64,000 nucleotides of DNA from Streptomyces brasiliensis (GTDB lineage: Bacteria; Actinomycetota; Actinomycetes; Streptomycetales; Streptomycetaceae): positions 620,001 through 684,000 of the forward strand of contig NZ_BMQA01000001.1 of assembly GCF_014647875.1 (NCBI RefSeq). The letters are read 5' to 3'. Positions 45,942-54,754 of the stretch are shown here, piece after piece. The number at the start of each line of letters is the position of its first letter. Positions within the stretch are counted from its first letter, which is position 1. The position numbers were made by a program, and so were the translations under genes. The notes below the pieces were generated by a model that saw nothing but the letters and a program-made list of their open reading frames with translations, did no database searches and had not been told where the DNA came from.

Positions 45942-47427
45942 GGTCCACTCCTTCGATGGAGGCGATCAGCTCGTGGTCGCGCCAGCCGGCGGGGTGCTCG
46001 GCGACGACGCGGCCGTGGAAGAGGACGAGGACGCGGTCGCAGTGGCGCAGGTCGTCCAGTTCGTCCGAGACGACGAGTACGGCGGTGCCGTCCTCGCGGG
46101 CACTGTCCATGCGGGCCAGCAGGGACTCCTTGGACTTCACGTCGACGCCCGCGGTGGGGTTGATGAGGACGAGCAGCCGGGGGTCGGAGGCGAGGGCGCG
46201 GGCCATGACGACCTTCTGCGCGTTGCCGCCGGACAGATCGGAGACGGGCTGTTCGGGGCCCTCGGTGTGGATGTCGAGGCGTTCGATCAGCTCGGCGGCG
46301 ACACCGCGCCTGCGTTCGGTGCCGACGAAGCCGTAACGGCCGAGCCGGTCCAGGACGCTCATGGTGGTGTTGTCGCCGATGGTCATGCCGGAGACCAGGC
46401 CCTGCTCGTGCCGGTCGCGGGGCACCCAGCCGACGCCCGCCTCCAGCGCGGCCCGCACATCGCCGAACGGTAGCCTCCTCCCGTCGAGTTGGGCCGATCC
46501 GGCGGTGGGGCGGTGCAGTCCGGCGAGGGTCTCGGCCAGCTCGATCTTGCCGCTGCCGCTGGTTCCGGCGAGTCCGACGGCCTCGCCGCGGCGGACGGTC
46601 AGGTCGACCTCCTGGAACGGGGCGGAGGTGAGCCCGTGCACGTCGAGCACGACCGGGGCGTCCGCGCTCGCCGCCGTGGCGCGGGCCGGCCCGTGGCCGG
46701 CGGCCGACTCCCCCGCCATGGCCTCCACCAGCGCCGCCCTGGGCAGTTCGGCGACGGGGGCCGTGGTGATCCAGCGGGCGTCACGCAGCACGGTGACGGT
46801 CTGGCAGACCTCGTACACCTCCTGGAGGTGGTGCGAGATGAACAGGAAGGTGACGCCGGAGTCCTGCAGCGCCCGCATCCGGCTGAACAGCCGCTCGATC
46901 TCCCGGTTGTCGAGCTGGGCGGTCGGCTCGTCGAGGACGATGAACCGGGCGCCGAAGCTCAACGCGCGTGCGATCTCGACCATCTGGCGGTCCTCGACCT
47001 TGAGCTCGGCGGTGCGGGCGTCCGGGTCGACATGGACGTCCCAGGTGTCGAGGAGCGCGACGGCCTCGCTGCGCAGTCTGCGCCAGCTGATGAACCCGCG
47101 GTGGAGCGGCTGCCGGTTGACGAAGAGGTTCTCGGCGACGGTCAGCTCGGGGACGACCATGGGTTTCTGGTAGACACAGGCGACCGTGCGGCGCCAGGCG
47201 TCGCGGTCGGCGAGCGGGGGCGCGGGCCGGCCGTCGAAGTGGACGGTGCCCTCGTCCGGGGCCTGGAGTCCGGTGAGGACATTGACCAGGGTGGACTTGC
47301 CCGCGCCGTTGCGGCCGACGAGGGCGTGAGACTCGCCGGGCAGGACGGTGAGGCGGCCGTCGGCGAGGGCGACCGTGGGGCCGTACCGCTTGACGATGCC
47401 CTCCGCTTGGACAAGTGGCGTAGTCAT
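45934..47427 (-). CDS. Sugar ABC transporter ATP-binding protein (RbsA type, two domains)
   Basis: The 497-residue protein has two ABC domains in tandem. Domain 1 is complete: GRNGAGKST (38-46), LDEPTAQLD and the His-switch ISHH. Domain 2 has a changed Walker A (GTSGSGKIE) and Walker B ending LVLINPTAGVD instead of DEPT, so only one full hydrolytic site is expected; asymmetric second domains are usual in RbsA-like ATPases. The signature LSGGNAQKV is kept. Start and stop overlap the binding-protein gene (4 nt) and permease gene (8 nt). Confidence 0.92.
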   Translation of the reverse strand: MTTPLVQAEGIVKRYGPTVALADGRLTVLPGESHALVGRNGAGKSTLVNVLTGLQAPDEGTVHFDGRPAPPLADRDAWRRTVACVYQKPMVVPELTVAENLFVNRQPLHRGFISWRRLRSEAVALLDTWDVHVDPDARTAELKVEDRQMVEIARALSFGARFIVLDEPTAQLDNREIERLFSRMRALQDSGVTFLFISHHLQEVYEVCQTVTVLRDARWITTAPVAELPRAALVEAMAGESAAGHGPARATAASADAPVVLDVHGLTSAPFQEVDLTVRRGEAVGLAGTSGSGKIELAETLAGLHRPTAGSAQLDGRRLPFGDVRAALEAGVGWVPRDRHEQGLVSGMTIGDNTTMSVLDRLGRYGFVGTERRRGVAAELIERLDIHTEGPEQPVSDLSGGNAQKVVMARALASDPRLLVLINPTAGVDVKSKESLLARMDSAREDGTAVLVVSDELDDLRHCDRVLVLFHGRVVAEHPAGWRDHELIASIEGVDHG

Positions 47428-48497
47428 CCGACCGTGTTGCCCCACAGCTTGGGGTCGTCGACGTTCTCCTTGGTGACCAGGGGCGCGGGCAGCTGGTCCT
47501 CGAGGATGCCGCTGGGCAGTTTGACGATCGTGGAGTCGTGGTCCGTCGGTCCGGGCTGGAACGTCTTCCCCTCCATCGCCGCCTTGATGTAGTACATGCC
47601 GTACTTGGCGTAGGCGTCGGCGGGCTGGGAGACGGTGGCGTCGATCTGGCCCTTGCGGATGGCGTCGTACTCCTGCGGGATGCCGTCGTTGGAGACGATG
47701 ACGATGTGGCCGCTCCGCCCCTCCGTCTTCAGCATGTTCTTGGACTTGAGGGTCTGCAGCGTGGGCGCGAGGTAGACGCCGCCGGCCTGCATGTAGATGC
47801 CCTTGATGTCGGGGTTGGCGTTCAGGAGGGTGTCGAGCTTGGAGGCCGCGGTGTCGGACTCCCACTTGGCTGGGATCTCCAGGACCTTGAGCTTCGGGTA
47901 CTTCTCCTTGACGCAGGAGCGGAACGCCTCCGAGCGGTCACGGCCGTTGACCGAGGCGAGGTCGCCCATGATCTGCACGACCTTGCCGCTGCTGACGTGC
48001 TGCCCGAGGTAGTCGCAGGCCTTCTGGCCGTACGCCACGTTGTCGGCGCGGACCACCATGGCGACCTTGCCCTTGTCGGGCGCGACGTCGACGGCGACGA
48101 CGGGCACGCCCTTGCGCTCCGCCTGATCGAGGCCGGCCTCGATGGCGGCGCTGTCCAGCGGGGCGACGACCAGACCCTTGACGCTCTGGTTCAACTCGTT
48201 GTTGATGTCGGTGATCTGCTGCGAGGGGTCGCTGTTGGAGTTGACGGTCTTCAGCGCGTCGACGCCTTCGGACTTCGCCATCTTGGGCACGTAGTCGTTG
48301 TACGACTGCCAGAACGGCGAGGTCAGCAACGGCAGGATCACCCCGACCTTGCCGCTGCCACCACCTGAGGCGCTCGCGCCGTCCTTGGTGCTGCCGCAGG
48401 CGGCGAGCACGAGCGAGGCACCGACGGCCAGGGCCGCCGCGCCGATGATCCGGGACCGGTTGCGTTTCCTCGGTGTCCGCAGTGTTGCGCCGGGCAT
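47424..48497 (-). CDS. Sugar ABC transporter substrate-binding lipoprotein (RbsB type)
   Basis: The 357-residue precursor starts at the ATG with GAGGAG seven bases upstream and has a lipobox SLVLAAC (Cys34). The mature part is a periplasmic-binding-protein type I fold (VGVILPLLTSPFWQSYNDYV, GLVVAPLDSAAI, GVPVVAVDV). It captures the sugar outside the cell. First gene of the eight-gene fucose operon, divergent from the FadR/GntR regulator. Two candidate operator sites lie in the 174-bp region between. Confidence 0.92.
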   Translation of the reverse strand: MPGATLRTPRKRNRSRIIGAAALAVGASLVLAACGSTKDGASASGGGSGKVGVILPLLTSPFWQSYNDYVPKMAKSEGVDALKTVNSNSDPSQQITDINNELNQSVKGLVVAPLDSAAIEAGLDQAERKGVPVVAVDVAPDKGKVAMVVRADNVAYGQKACDYLGQHVSSGKVVQIMGDLASVNGRDRSEAFRSCVKEKYPKLKVLEIPAKWESDTAASKLDTLLNANPDIKGIYMQAGGVYLAPTLQTLKSKNMLKTEGRSGHIVIVSNDGIPQEYDAIRKGQIDATVSQPADAYAKYGMYYIKAAMEGKTFQPGPTDHDSTIVKLPSGILEDQLPAPLVTKENVDDPKLWGNTVG

Positions 48498-48544
48498 CTG
48501 GCAGCTCCTCATCGAGCGTGTGCGAGCAGATGTCCGCATACTTA

Positions 48545-48554
48545 TCAGACCACT
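48545..48554 (-). promoter_or_regulatory. Operator-like site 1 (AGTGGTCTGA, minus strand)
   Basis: Read on the minus strand the bases are AGTGGTCTGA, the same ten-base word (one pyrimidine change) as in the palindromic site at 48615-48628, in opposite orientation and about 70 bp away. It lies close to the binding-protein gene start, where it could block the sugar operon promoter. Confidence 0.5.
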
Positions 48555-48615
48555 TGGCGCGTGGAACACCCTCAGGACGCGGATTTTCCGCGAAGAAGGC
48601 CGTCATGAAGCCATA

Positions 48616-48628
48616 GTGGTCCGACCAC
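48616..48628. promoter_or_regulatory. Operator-like palindrome GTGGTCCGACCAC for the FadR/GntR regulator
   Basis: A perfect 6-1-6 palindrome that includes TGGTNNNACCA, the pattern typical of FadR-subfamily GntR regulators. It lies just upstream of TAGACT (48638-48643), the likely -10 box of the regulator gene, where a -35 element is expected, so binding would repress the regulator itself. Confidence 0.6.
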
Positions 48629-48671
48629 ATCCCGGATTAGACTGCGGCCCACCGGCGGCTGGAGGAGTGGC

Positions 48672-49388
48672 GTGGACGAGACGGGTGTGGCCGGGACGGC
48701 CCCGCAGAAGGGCACCGTGACGCAGCGCGCCATCGAGCGGATCAAGGCGATGATCGGCGAGGGAAGCCTCGAACCGGGCCAGCGGCTGCCGACCGAGCGG
48801 GATCTCGCGGCCCAACTGGGTATCTCCCGCAGCTCGATGCGGGAGGCCATCCGCGCACTGACGGTGATGGGGGTGCTGGAGGCGCGGCACGGTTCCGGCA
48901 TCTACGTCACGGCGCTGGAGGCGGGCGACCTGCTGGAGACCTTCGGGGTGGTCGCCGATCTGTCGCGCGGCCCGCGTCTGGTGGAACTCCTCGAGGTGCG
49001 CCGGGTCCTGGAGTCGACGGCGACGGCGCTGGCGGCGGCGCGGATCACGCCGGACCAGCTGGCCGAGGTCGAGCGGCACCTCACGGCGATGAACGCGACG
49101 GAGGACCCGGAGGAGATCCTCGCCCACGACCTGGCCTTCCACCGGGAGATCGCGGCCGCAGCGGGCAACGACGCCATGGCCGCCATCCTGGAGGGCCTGT
49201 CCTCCCGCACGTTCCGCGCCCGTGTCTGGCGCGGCTACCAGGAGGAGGGCGCCTTCACCCGCACCCGCCGCGAACACGCCGCGATCCACCGGGCGTTGGC
49301 GGCCCGCGACCCGGAAGCGGCCCGCGCGGCGGCCGCGGCCCACGTGGGCGAGGTCGAGGAGTGGCTCCGGGCGCAGCTCGGGGGGTAG
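48672..49388 (+). CDS. FadR-subfamily GntR regulator of the sugar operon
   Basis: The 238-residue protein (GTG start, GGAGGA upstream) has an N-terminal winged helix (PGQRLPTERDLAAQLGISRSSMREAIRALTVMGVLEARHGSG) and a C-terminal all-helical FCD domain (LVELLEVRRVLES, DLAFHREIAAAAGN, REHAAIHRAL). The FCD domain usually binds a carboxylic acid with a metal held by Asp and three His; D, H and H positions are visible. In this setting L-fuconate or 2-keto-3-deoxy-fuconate would be logical ligands. It is divergent from the transporter-fucose operon. Confidence 0.9.
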   Translation: MDETGVAGTAPQKGTVTQRAIERIKAMIGEGSLEPGQRLPTERDLAAQLGISRSSMREAIRALTVMGVLEARHGSGIYVTALEAGDLLETFGVVADLSRGPRLVELLEVRRVLESTATALAAARITPDQLAEVERHLTAMNATEDPEEILAHDLAFHREIAAAAGNDAMAAILEGLSSRTFRARVWRGYQEEGAFTRTRREHAAIHRALAARDPEAARAAAAAHVGEVEEWLRAQLGG

Positions 49389-49580
49389 GAGGCGGCTCGT
49401 CCGGCCCGAACGCCTGGCCGGCCCGGCGTCCTTCTCGAAGCGGCGCCCCGTCCGTCAGGGGTCGCCGAGGCCCGCTCGGCGGGCCTGGAGGATCGCGGCG
49501 GCGCGGTCCGGGGCCATGAGTTCGGTCCCTGGGGGGCGTGGGGGGGCCGCGGCCCGTCCCGGCGTCCGACCGGACACCGG

Positions 49581-49629
49581 CGACGAGACGGACCGCGATC
49601 CCCTGGTGGGGCCGTGGTCCGTCTCGTCG
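49581..49629. terminator. Bidirectional terminator between the GntR gene and the GH38 gene
   Basis: CGACGAGACGGACC (49581-49594) pairs perfectly with GGTCCGTCTCGTCG (49616-49629), and the intervening bases contain an inner CCCC-TGGT-GGGG hairpin. It lies between two convergent genes and close to the GH38 stop. The rest of 49389-49654 is GC-rich and holds no gene. Confidence 0.75.
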
Positions 49630-49654
49630 GCCGTGCTGCCGGGTCCGCCAAGCG

Positions 49655-52600
49655 CTACGCCCGCCGCAGCCTCAGCGTCACGAGTTCGAACGGGCGCAGG
49701 CGTACGGCGATCCGTCCGCCGTCGCGCTCCGGTGCCGCCGTCTCTTCCAGCGGGCGCTCCAGCAGGTCGGTCACGGTGACGTCCGCGACCTCGAAGCCGG
49801 CGGTCAGCGTGGCGTGGGCGCGTCCGCCGTGGGCCTCGTGGAAGCGGACGACGACGTCACCGCTGCCGTCGTCGGCGAGCTTCACCGCCGTGACGACCAC
49901 GGCGTCCTCGTCGACCGTGACCAGCGGTTCGACCGTGTGGGCGCCGGTCAGCCGCCGCTCGGGCAGGTTGATCCGCCAGCCCTCGCGCACCGCGTCCCCG
50001 ATCGCCGCACCGGGCACCAGGGCGTGCCGGAAGCGGTGGACGCCCTGGTCGGTCTCGGGGTCGGGGAAGCGCGGGGCGCGCAGCAGGGACACCCGGACCG
50101 TCGTGGTCGTACCGAGATCGCCGTCGGTGCGGACGGAGCGGGTCACGTCGTGGCCGTACGTCGAGTCGTTGACGATCGCGACCCCGAAGCCGGGCTCCTC
50201 CAGGTGGACGAAGCGGTGGTTGCAGGCCTCGAACTTGGCGGCCTCCCAGGAGGTGTTGGTGTGGGTGGGGCGGTGGAAGTGCCCGAACTGGGTCTCGGAC
50301 GCGTACCGTTCGGCGTGCAGGTCGAGCGGGAAGGCCAGCTTGAGGAACTTCTCCGTCTCGTGCCAGTCGACCTCCGTGTCCAGGACCAGCCGCCGCTCTC
50401 CCGGCGCCAGCGACAGCATCTGGGTGACGCGTGACTCCCCGAAGGACCGGACGATCCGCACCGACGCGCCGTCCTCGCCCGCGGTCACCTCGTCGGCGTC
50501 CGTGAGGTCGGTGACGGTGTTGCGGTAGAAGGCGTCGACGTCCCAGGCGTCCCACATGTTCGGGAAGTCCGGGTGCAGTTGGAGCAGGTTGGCGGCCCGG
50601 CCCGGGGCGATCGTCTCGCGGTCGGCCGCGATGTCGTACGCCGAGACGACGAGTCCGGCGGCGTCGATCTGGATCCGCAGCACGCCGTTGTCCAGGACGT
50701 GTCCGCCACCGGGGCGCGGGGCGAGCGTCGTCTCGCCGTCCGTCCGCGGTACGCCGGCCGCGCCCGCGGCGACGCCGGCGCGGGCGTGCGGTGCGGCGTT
50801 GAAGACCAGTTCGGAGGTGCCCTCGCCGGCCAGGGCGCGCTGGGCGGCGTCGATGATCCCCGTCAGTTCGGCGGCGAGGCGGTCGTACGTCGCCCGGGCC
50901 TCCCGGTGCACCCAGGCGATGGACGAGCCGGGCAGGATGTCGTGGAACTGGTGCAGCAGGACGGTCTTCCAGATGCGGTCCAGCTCCTCGTACGGGTACG
51001 GGAATCCGGTGCGGACCGCCGCCGTGGCCGCCCACAGCTCGGCCTCGCGCAGCAGGTGCTCGCTGCGGCGGTTGCCCTGCTTGGTCCTGGCCTGGCTGGT
51101 GAGGGTGGCGCGGTGCAGCTCGAGGAACAACTCACCGACCCAGACCGGCGGATGGGCGTACTCGGCCTCTGCCTTCTCGAAGAACTTCTGCGGCGTCTCC
51201 CACACGACGGTCGCCGAGCCCTCGAGGTCGCGCAGCCGGGCGGCCTTGGCGATCATCTCGCGGGTGGTGCCGCCGCCTCCGTCGCCCCAGCCGGTGGGCG
51301 CGAGGGAGTGGCGGGCATGGCCCTTGTCCTTGAAGTTGCGGACGGCGTGCGCTATTTCGCTGCCGCGCATGGAGCAGTTGTACGTGTCGATCGGCGGGAA
51401 GTGCGTGAAGATCCGGGTGCCGTCGATGCCCTCCCACTGGAAGGTGTGATGTGGGAACTTGTTCGTCTGGGACCAGGAGATCTTCTGCGTGAGCAGCCAC
51501 TTCGAACCGGCCGCCTTGATGATCTGCGGGAGCCCGGCGGCGAAGCCGAAGGTGTCGGGCAGCCACGCCTCCTCGTTCTCGATGCCGAACTCGTCGAGGA
51601 AGAACCGCTTGCCGTGCACGAACTGCCGGGCCATCGCCTCCGAGCCCGGCATGTTGGTGTCCGACTCGACCCACATGCCGCCGGCCGGCACGAACCGGCC
51701 CTCCGCCACGGCCTTCTTCACCCGCGCCCACACCTCGGGCCGGTGCTCCTTCACCCACGCCCACTGCTGGGCCTGGGACATGGCGAAGACGAAGTCGGGC
51801 TCGTCCTCGATGAGGGCGGTCATGTTGGAGGTCGTGCGGGCCACCTTGCGTACGGTCTCGCGCAGCGGCCACAGCCAGGCCGAGTCGATGTGCGCGTGAC
51901 CGACGGCGCTGATCCGGTGGGCGGAGGGAACGGCGTGGGCGGAGAGCACCTCGGTGAGCTGTGCACGGGCCCTCGCCGCGGTGCCGCCCACGTCCTGCAG
52001 GTCGATCGCGTCGAGCGCCCGGTCCACCGCGCGCAGGATCTCCCAGCGGCGCTGCGCGTCGGCGGGCAGCTCGGCCATCAGCTCGCCGAGCACCTCCAGG
52101 TCGATCACCAGCTGCCACACGGTCTCGTCGAGGACGGCGAGATCCATGCGGGTGAGGGTGTACTGCGGCTCGCTGCCCGCGGTCTCCTTGTCGCCCAGCT
52201 GCGTGGGCCGGAAGGGGTGGTAGTCGAGGATGACGGGGTTGGACGCGGCCTCGACGTGCAGCCGTACCTCCTCGCCGCCCTCGGCAGGCGCGCCGATCCG
52301 CACCCACTGGTTGCGCGGGTTGAGACCCTTCACCGGGGTGCCGTCGGGCCGGTAGACCAGGCCTTCGCACTGGAAGCCGGGCATGTTCTCGTCGAAGCCG
52401 AGGTCCAGGATCGCCTCGACGGTCCTCCCGGCCCAGGCCTCGGGGACGGTTCCGGTGACCCGGAACCAGCTGGTGCCCCAGGGAGCACCCCACCGGGCGC
52501 CCACCTCGATCGGTTCGGGCTCGGCGGCGAGCCCCTCCTCCACCGGCACGGGTTCGCCGGGCGCGTGCCAGACCGCGACCTCGAGGGGCACGGACTCGGG

Positions 52601-52675
52601 GTACACGGCGGGGCGGATGCGCTCGTCGAGGACGCGCTTGAGACGGGCTTCGACCAGGCTGCGGTCGTCATGCAT
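49655..52675 (-). CDS. Alpha-mannosidase, glycoside hydrolase family 38
   Basis: The 1006-residue enzyme has the GH38 zinc site HID (His262, Asp264 in AVGHAHIDSAWLWP), the nucleophile Asp374 in WLPDTFGFAAGLPQ, the mid-domain HHTFQWEGIDGTRIFTHFP, and C-terminal beta domains. No signal peptide is present, so it acts in the cytoplasm on imported glycans. GH38 enzymes cut alpha-1,2/1,3/1,6-linked mannose from N-glycans. It is the last gene of the operon, 30 bp after the GH85 gene. Imported high-mannose fragments made by the secreted GH85 enzyme are the obvious substrate. Confidence 0.94.
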   Translation of the reverse strand: MHDDRSLVEARLKRVLDERIRPAVYPESVPLEVAVWHAPGEPVPVEEGLAAEPEPIEVGARWGAPWGTSWFRVTGTVPEAWAGRTVEAILDLGFDENMPGFQCEGLVYRPDGTPVKGLNPRNQWVRIGAPAEGGEEVRLHVEAASNPVILDYHPFRPTQLGDKETAGSEPQYTLTRMDLAVLDETVWQLVIDLEVLGELMAELPADAQRRWEILRAVDRALDAIDLQDVGGTAARARAQLTEVLSAHAVPSAHRISAVGHAHIDSAWLWPLRETVRKVARTTSNMTALIEDEPDFVFAMSQAQQWAWVKEHRPEVWARVKKAVAEGRFVPAGGMWVESDTNMPGSEAMARQFVHGKRFFLDEFGIENEEAWLPDTFGFAAGLPQIIKAAGSKWLLTQKISWSQTNKFPHHTFQWEGIDGTRIFTHFPPIDTYNCSMRGSEIAHAVRNFKDKGHARHSLAPTGWGDGGGGTTREMIAKAARLRDLEGSATVVWETPQKFFEKAEAEYAHPPVWVGELFLELHRATLTSQARTKQGNRRSEHLLREAELWAATAAVRTGFPYPYEELDRIWKTVLLHQFHDILPGSSIAWVHREARATYDRLAAELTGIIDAAQRALAGEGTSELVFNAAPHARAGVAAGAAGVPRTDGETTLAPRPGGGHVLDNGVLRIQIDAAGLVVSAYDIAADRETIAPGRAANLLQLHPDFPNMWDAWDVDAFYRNTVTDLTDADEVTAGEDGASVRIVRSFGESRVTQMLSLAPGERRLVLDTEVDWHETEKFLKLAFPLDLHAERYASETQFGHFHRPTHTNTSWEAAKFEACNHRFVHLEEPGFGVAIVNDSTYGHDVTRSVRTDGDLGTTTTVRVSLLRAPRFPDPETDQGVHRFRHALVPGAAIGDAVREGWRINLPERRLTGAHTVEPLVTVDEDAVVVTAVKLADDGSGDVVVRFHEAHGGRAHATLTAGFEVADVTVTDLLERPLEETAAPERDGGRIAVRLRPFELVTLRLRRA

Positions 52676-52705
52676 GCGGGGTGCTCCGTTGCGGGTCGCG
52701 GGTGG

Positions 52706-54754
52706 TTACCAGGTGTGCGTGACGGTCACGGGGGCCGACGCGGTGTAGAGCTCCCCTACCGCGCGCACTTCGAACCGTGCCGTCTTCTCCCCCTGCTCCG
52801 GCTGCAGGCCGGCCACGAAGAACGCGCGCTGGCCCGTGCCGCCGAGGAAGCGCCGGGTGCCGTCGGGCAGGAGGCGGTGGAGTTCGTAGTGGCGTACGCC
52901 GCCCGGGGCCGCGTTCCAGGCGAAGCGCAGGTCGCCGCCGGTGGCGGCGGTGATCCGTACGTCGCCGGGGGCGGCCGGGGCCGGGGTGTTGTCGTGGACG
53001 GCGAGTCCACCGAGACGCCAGCGCACGGGGCCGGAGGTCGCGGTGAGCCGAACGCCGAGTGCGTGGACGGTGCCGGACAGCCCTGTGAGCCGTACGGTCG
53101 TGGTCTGCCAGCCGTTGACCGACTTCACACGGGCACCGGCATGCCCACCGCCCCTCGTGTTGACCGAGTTCACAGGCAGATAGGTGTACGGCGGTGTCGC
53201 ACCGGCGCCGCTCGGTTCGGCGGTGGCGACAGCGAGCTCGACGTTCACAGTGCCAGCGTCGGTCCGATGCGTCAGTTCGACAACCGTGTCACCCGTGATC
53301 GGCAGCCGTGTCGCGTACAGGTCGAGCACCACCGGTTGATCGAGTTCACCGTCCACCAGCACGCTGCTGCCGCCCCGCCAGGCGTCGGCGAAGTCGAAGG
53401 TGACGGCCGGCCGCGCCCCCGAGGTGCGCACCACCCAGCGCCGGGACGGCAGCCGGTCCTGGAGGCCGAGGTGGTTCCACTGCGCGTCCGAGGCGACCGC
53501 CCCGTCCTCGAACCACCGCAGGCCATGCCCGGTGTTGAAGACGCTCGCGAACGGGAGTGCGGAGACCGTCGACCGGTCCGCGACCGACACGGCCGGCGCC
53601 CGCCAGGGATCGGCGCCGTCCGGCCGCGACGGATCCAGCGACCGGCCGGTCCAGAACCGGTCGTCGGCCGCGTGGAAGTCGCCGGGGGTGCGGCCCGCGG
53701 GCAGGTGGTTGCGGGTCCACTCGGGCCGGTAGAAGCCGACCGAGGTGATGTGCGGCGAGCCGCTCGGCACGATCGCGTCCCAGTTGACGGTGGTGTTCGA
53801 GCCGTTGGACTCGACGTCGACCCCGGCCCACAACTCGTAGCGGCTGCGTTCGAGCTCGACGGCCTGAGTCCCCGAGGAGGCGAGGCTGCTCGCGCTCCAC
53901 CGGAAGTCCACGAACATGTCGTCGGCGGCCTGGAAGAACGCCTGGTTCTGGCTGTCGAGCGCCCCCTGCCAGCTCACCGACCCGTTCACGGTCATCGCGT
54001 CGTACCAGGTCACCCGCTGTCCCTGGGCCGCCGCGAGGCTCTTCAGCTCCCGGACGAAGCCCAGCATGTCCGCGCCGAGCGCGCTGTCGCCGCCGCCGGT
54101 CTCGGCGTTCACGAACCAGCCGTCGAAGCCGTACGCCGCCGCCACCGCGACGAGCTGTGCGGCGAGCGGCCAGTGCCCGGTGGTGTCCTTCTGGACCAGG
54201 TCGCGGGTCCACTGGAGCTGTCCGCCGTAGGCGACGGGCGGCAGGAAGATGTTGCCGAGGACGCGGACGCCGTGCCGGTGGGCCGCGTCCACGATCGGCG
54301 CGTTCGGGGCGAGGATCAGGCCCTCCCCGGCCGAGCCGCCCCAGAAGACCAGTTCGTCGATGTAGGCCCAGTGGGTGAGGGCGTAGTAGTCGGCGGTGGC
54401 CGAGCCCTGGGAGGGGTTGCTCGAGGTGGGTCCGAAGGACACCAGCGACTGGATGCGGGCCTGGTCCGTGCAGGCGGTCGCGTTGGCCGGGGTGGGGGTG
54501 AAACGGGCGGCGAGCGGCACGGTCGAGGCGTTGAGGGCGAGGTCGGCGTCGGTGTCCGCGCGCCAGGCCTTCAGGCTGCGCCAGGTGATGCCGGCGCCCG
54601 GGCTGCCGGACGGGAACGAGTCCGGGTACCAGTAGGAGGCGTACGCCGGGGTCGCGGCGGCGGGCTTCTTCCGGCCGGCGGCCGCGGCAGGCAGGGCGGG
54701 TGTGAGTGCGGCCGCGGTGGCGGCTATGAGCACGGTGCGTCTAGTGGGGTTCAC
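52706..54754 (-). CDS. Secreted endo-beta-N-acetylglucosaminidase, glycoside hydrolase family 85
   Basis: The 682-residue precursor has a twin-arginine-like signal (TRRTVLIAATAAALTPALPAAAA). The GH85 barrel includes ASYWYPDSFPSG, LVFWGGSAGEGLILAP, GVRVLGNIFLPP and the active-site pair Asn216/Glu218 in FDGWFVNAETGG, matching the substrate-assisted N-x-E mechanism. C-terminal beta-sandwich and fibronectin-like parts follow (about 490-680). It releases whole N-glycans by cutting within the chitobiose core. The GTG start follows AAGGAGG and overlaps the upstream GH5-like stop by four bases. Confidence 0.92.
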   Translation of the reverse strand: MNPTRRTVLIAATAAALTPALPAAAAGRKKPAAATPAYASYWYPDSFPSGSPGAGITWRSLKAWRADTDADLALNASTVPLAARFTPTPANATACTDQARIQSLVSFGPTSSNPSQGSATADYYALTHWAYIDELVFWGGSAGEGLILAPNAPIVDAAHRHGVRVLGNIFLPPVAYGGQLQWTRDLVQKDTTGHWPLAAQLVAVAAAYGFDGWFVNAETGGGDSALGADMLGFVRELKSLAAAQGQRVTWYDAMTVNGSVSWQGALDSQNQAFFQAADDMFVDFRWSASSLASSGTQAVELERSRYELWAGVDVESNGSNTTVNWDAIVPSGSPHITSVGFYRPEWTRNHLPAGRTPGDFHAADDRFWTGRSLDPSRPDGADPWRAPAVSVADRSTVSALPFASVFNTGHGLRWFEDGAVASDAQWNHLGLQDRLPSRRWVVRTSGARPAVTFDFADAWRGGSSVLVDGELDQPVVLDLYATRLPITGDTVVELTHRTDAGTVNVELAVATAEPSGAGATPPYTYLPVNSVNTRGGGHAGARVKSVNGWQTTTVRLTGLSGTVHALGVRLTATSGPVRWRLGGLAVHDNTPAPAAPGDVRITAATGGDLRFAWNAAPGGVRHYELHRLLPDGTRRFLGGTGQRAFFVAGLQPEQGEKTARFEVRAVGELYTASAPVTVTHTW

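Noticed and set aside
45934..47427. Possible frameshift or damage in the second domain of the sugar ABC ATPase (GSGKIE, LINPTAGVD)
   Set aside because: The frame is intact and asymmetric second nucleotide sites are normal in RbsA-type ATPases.
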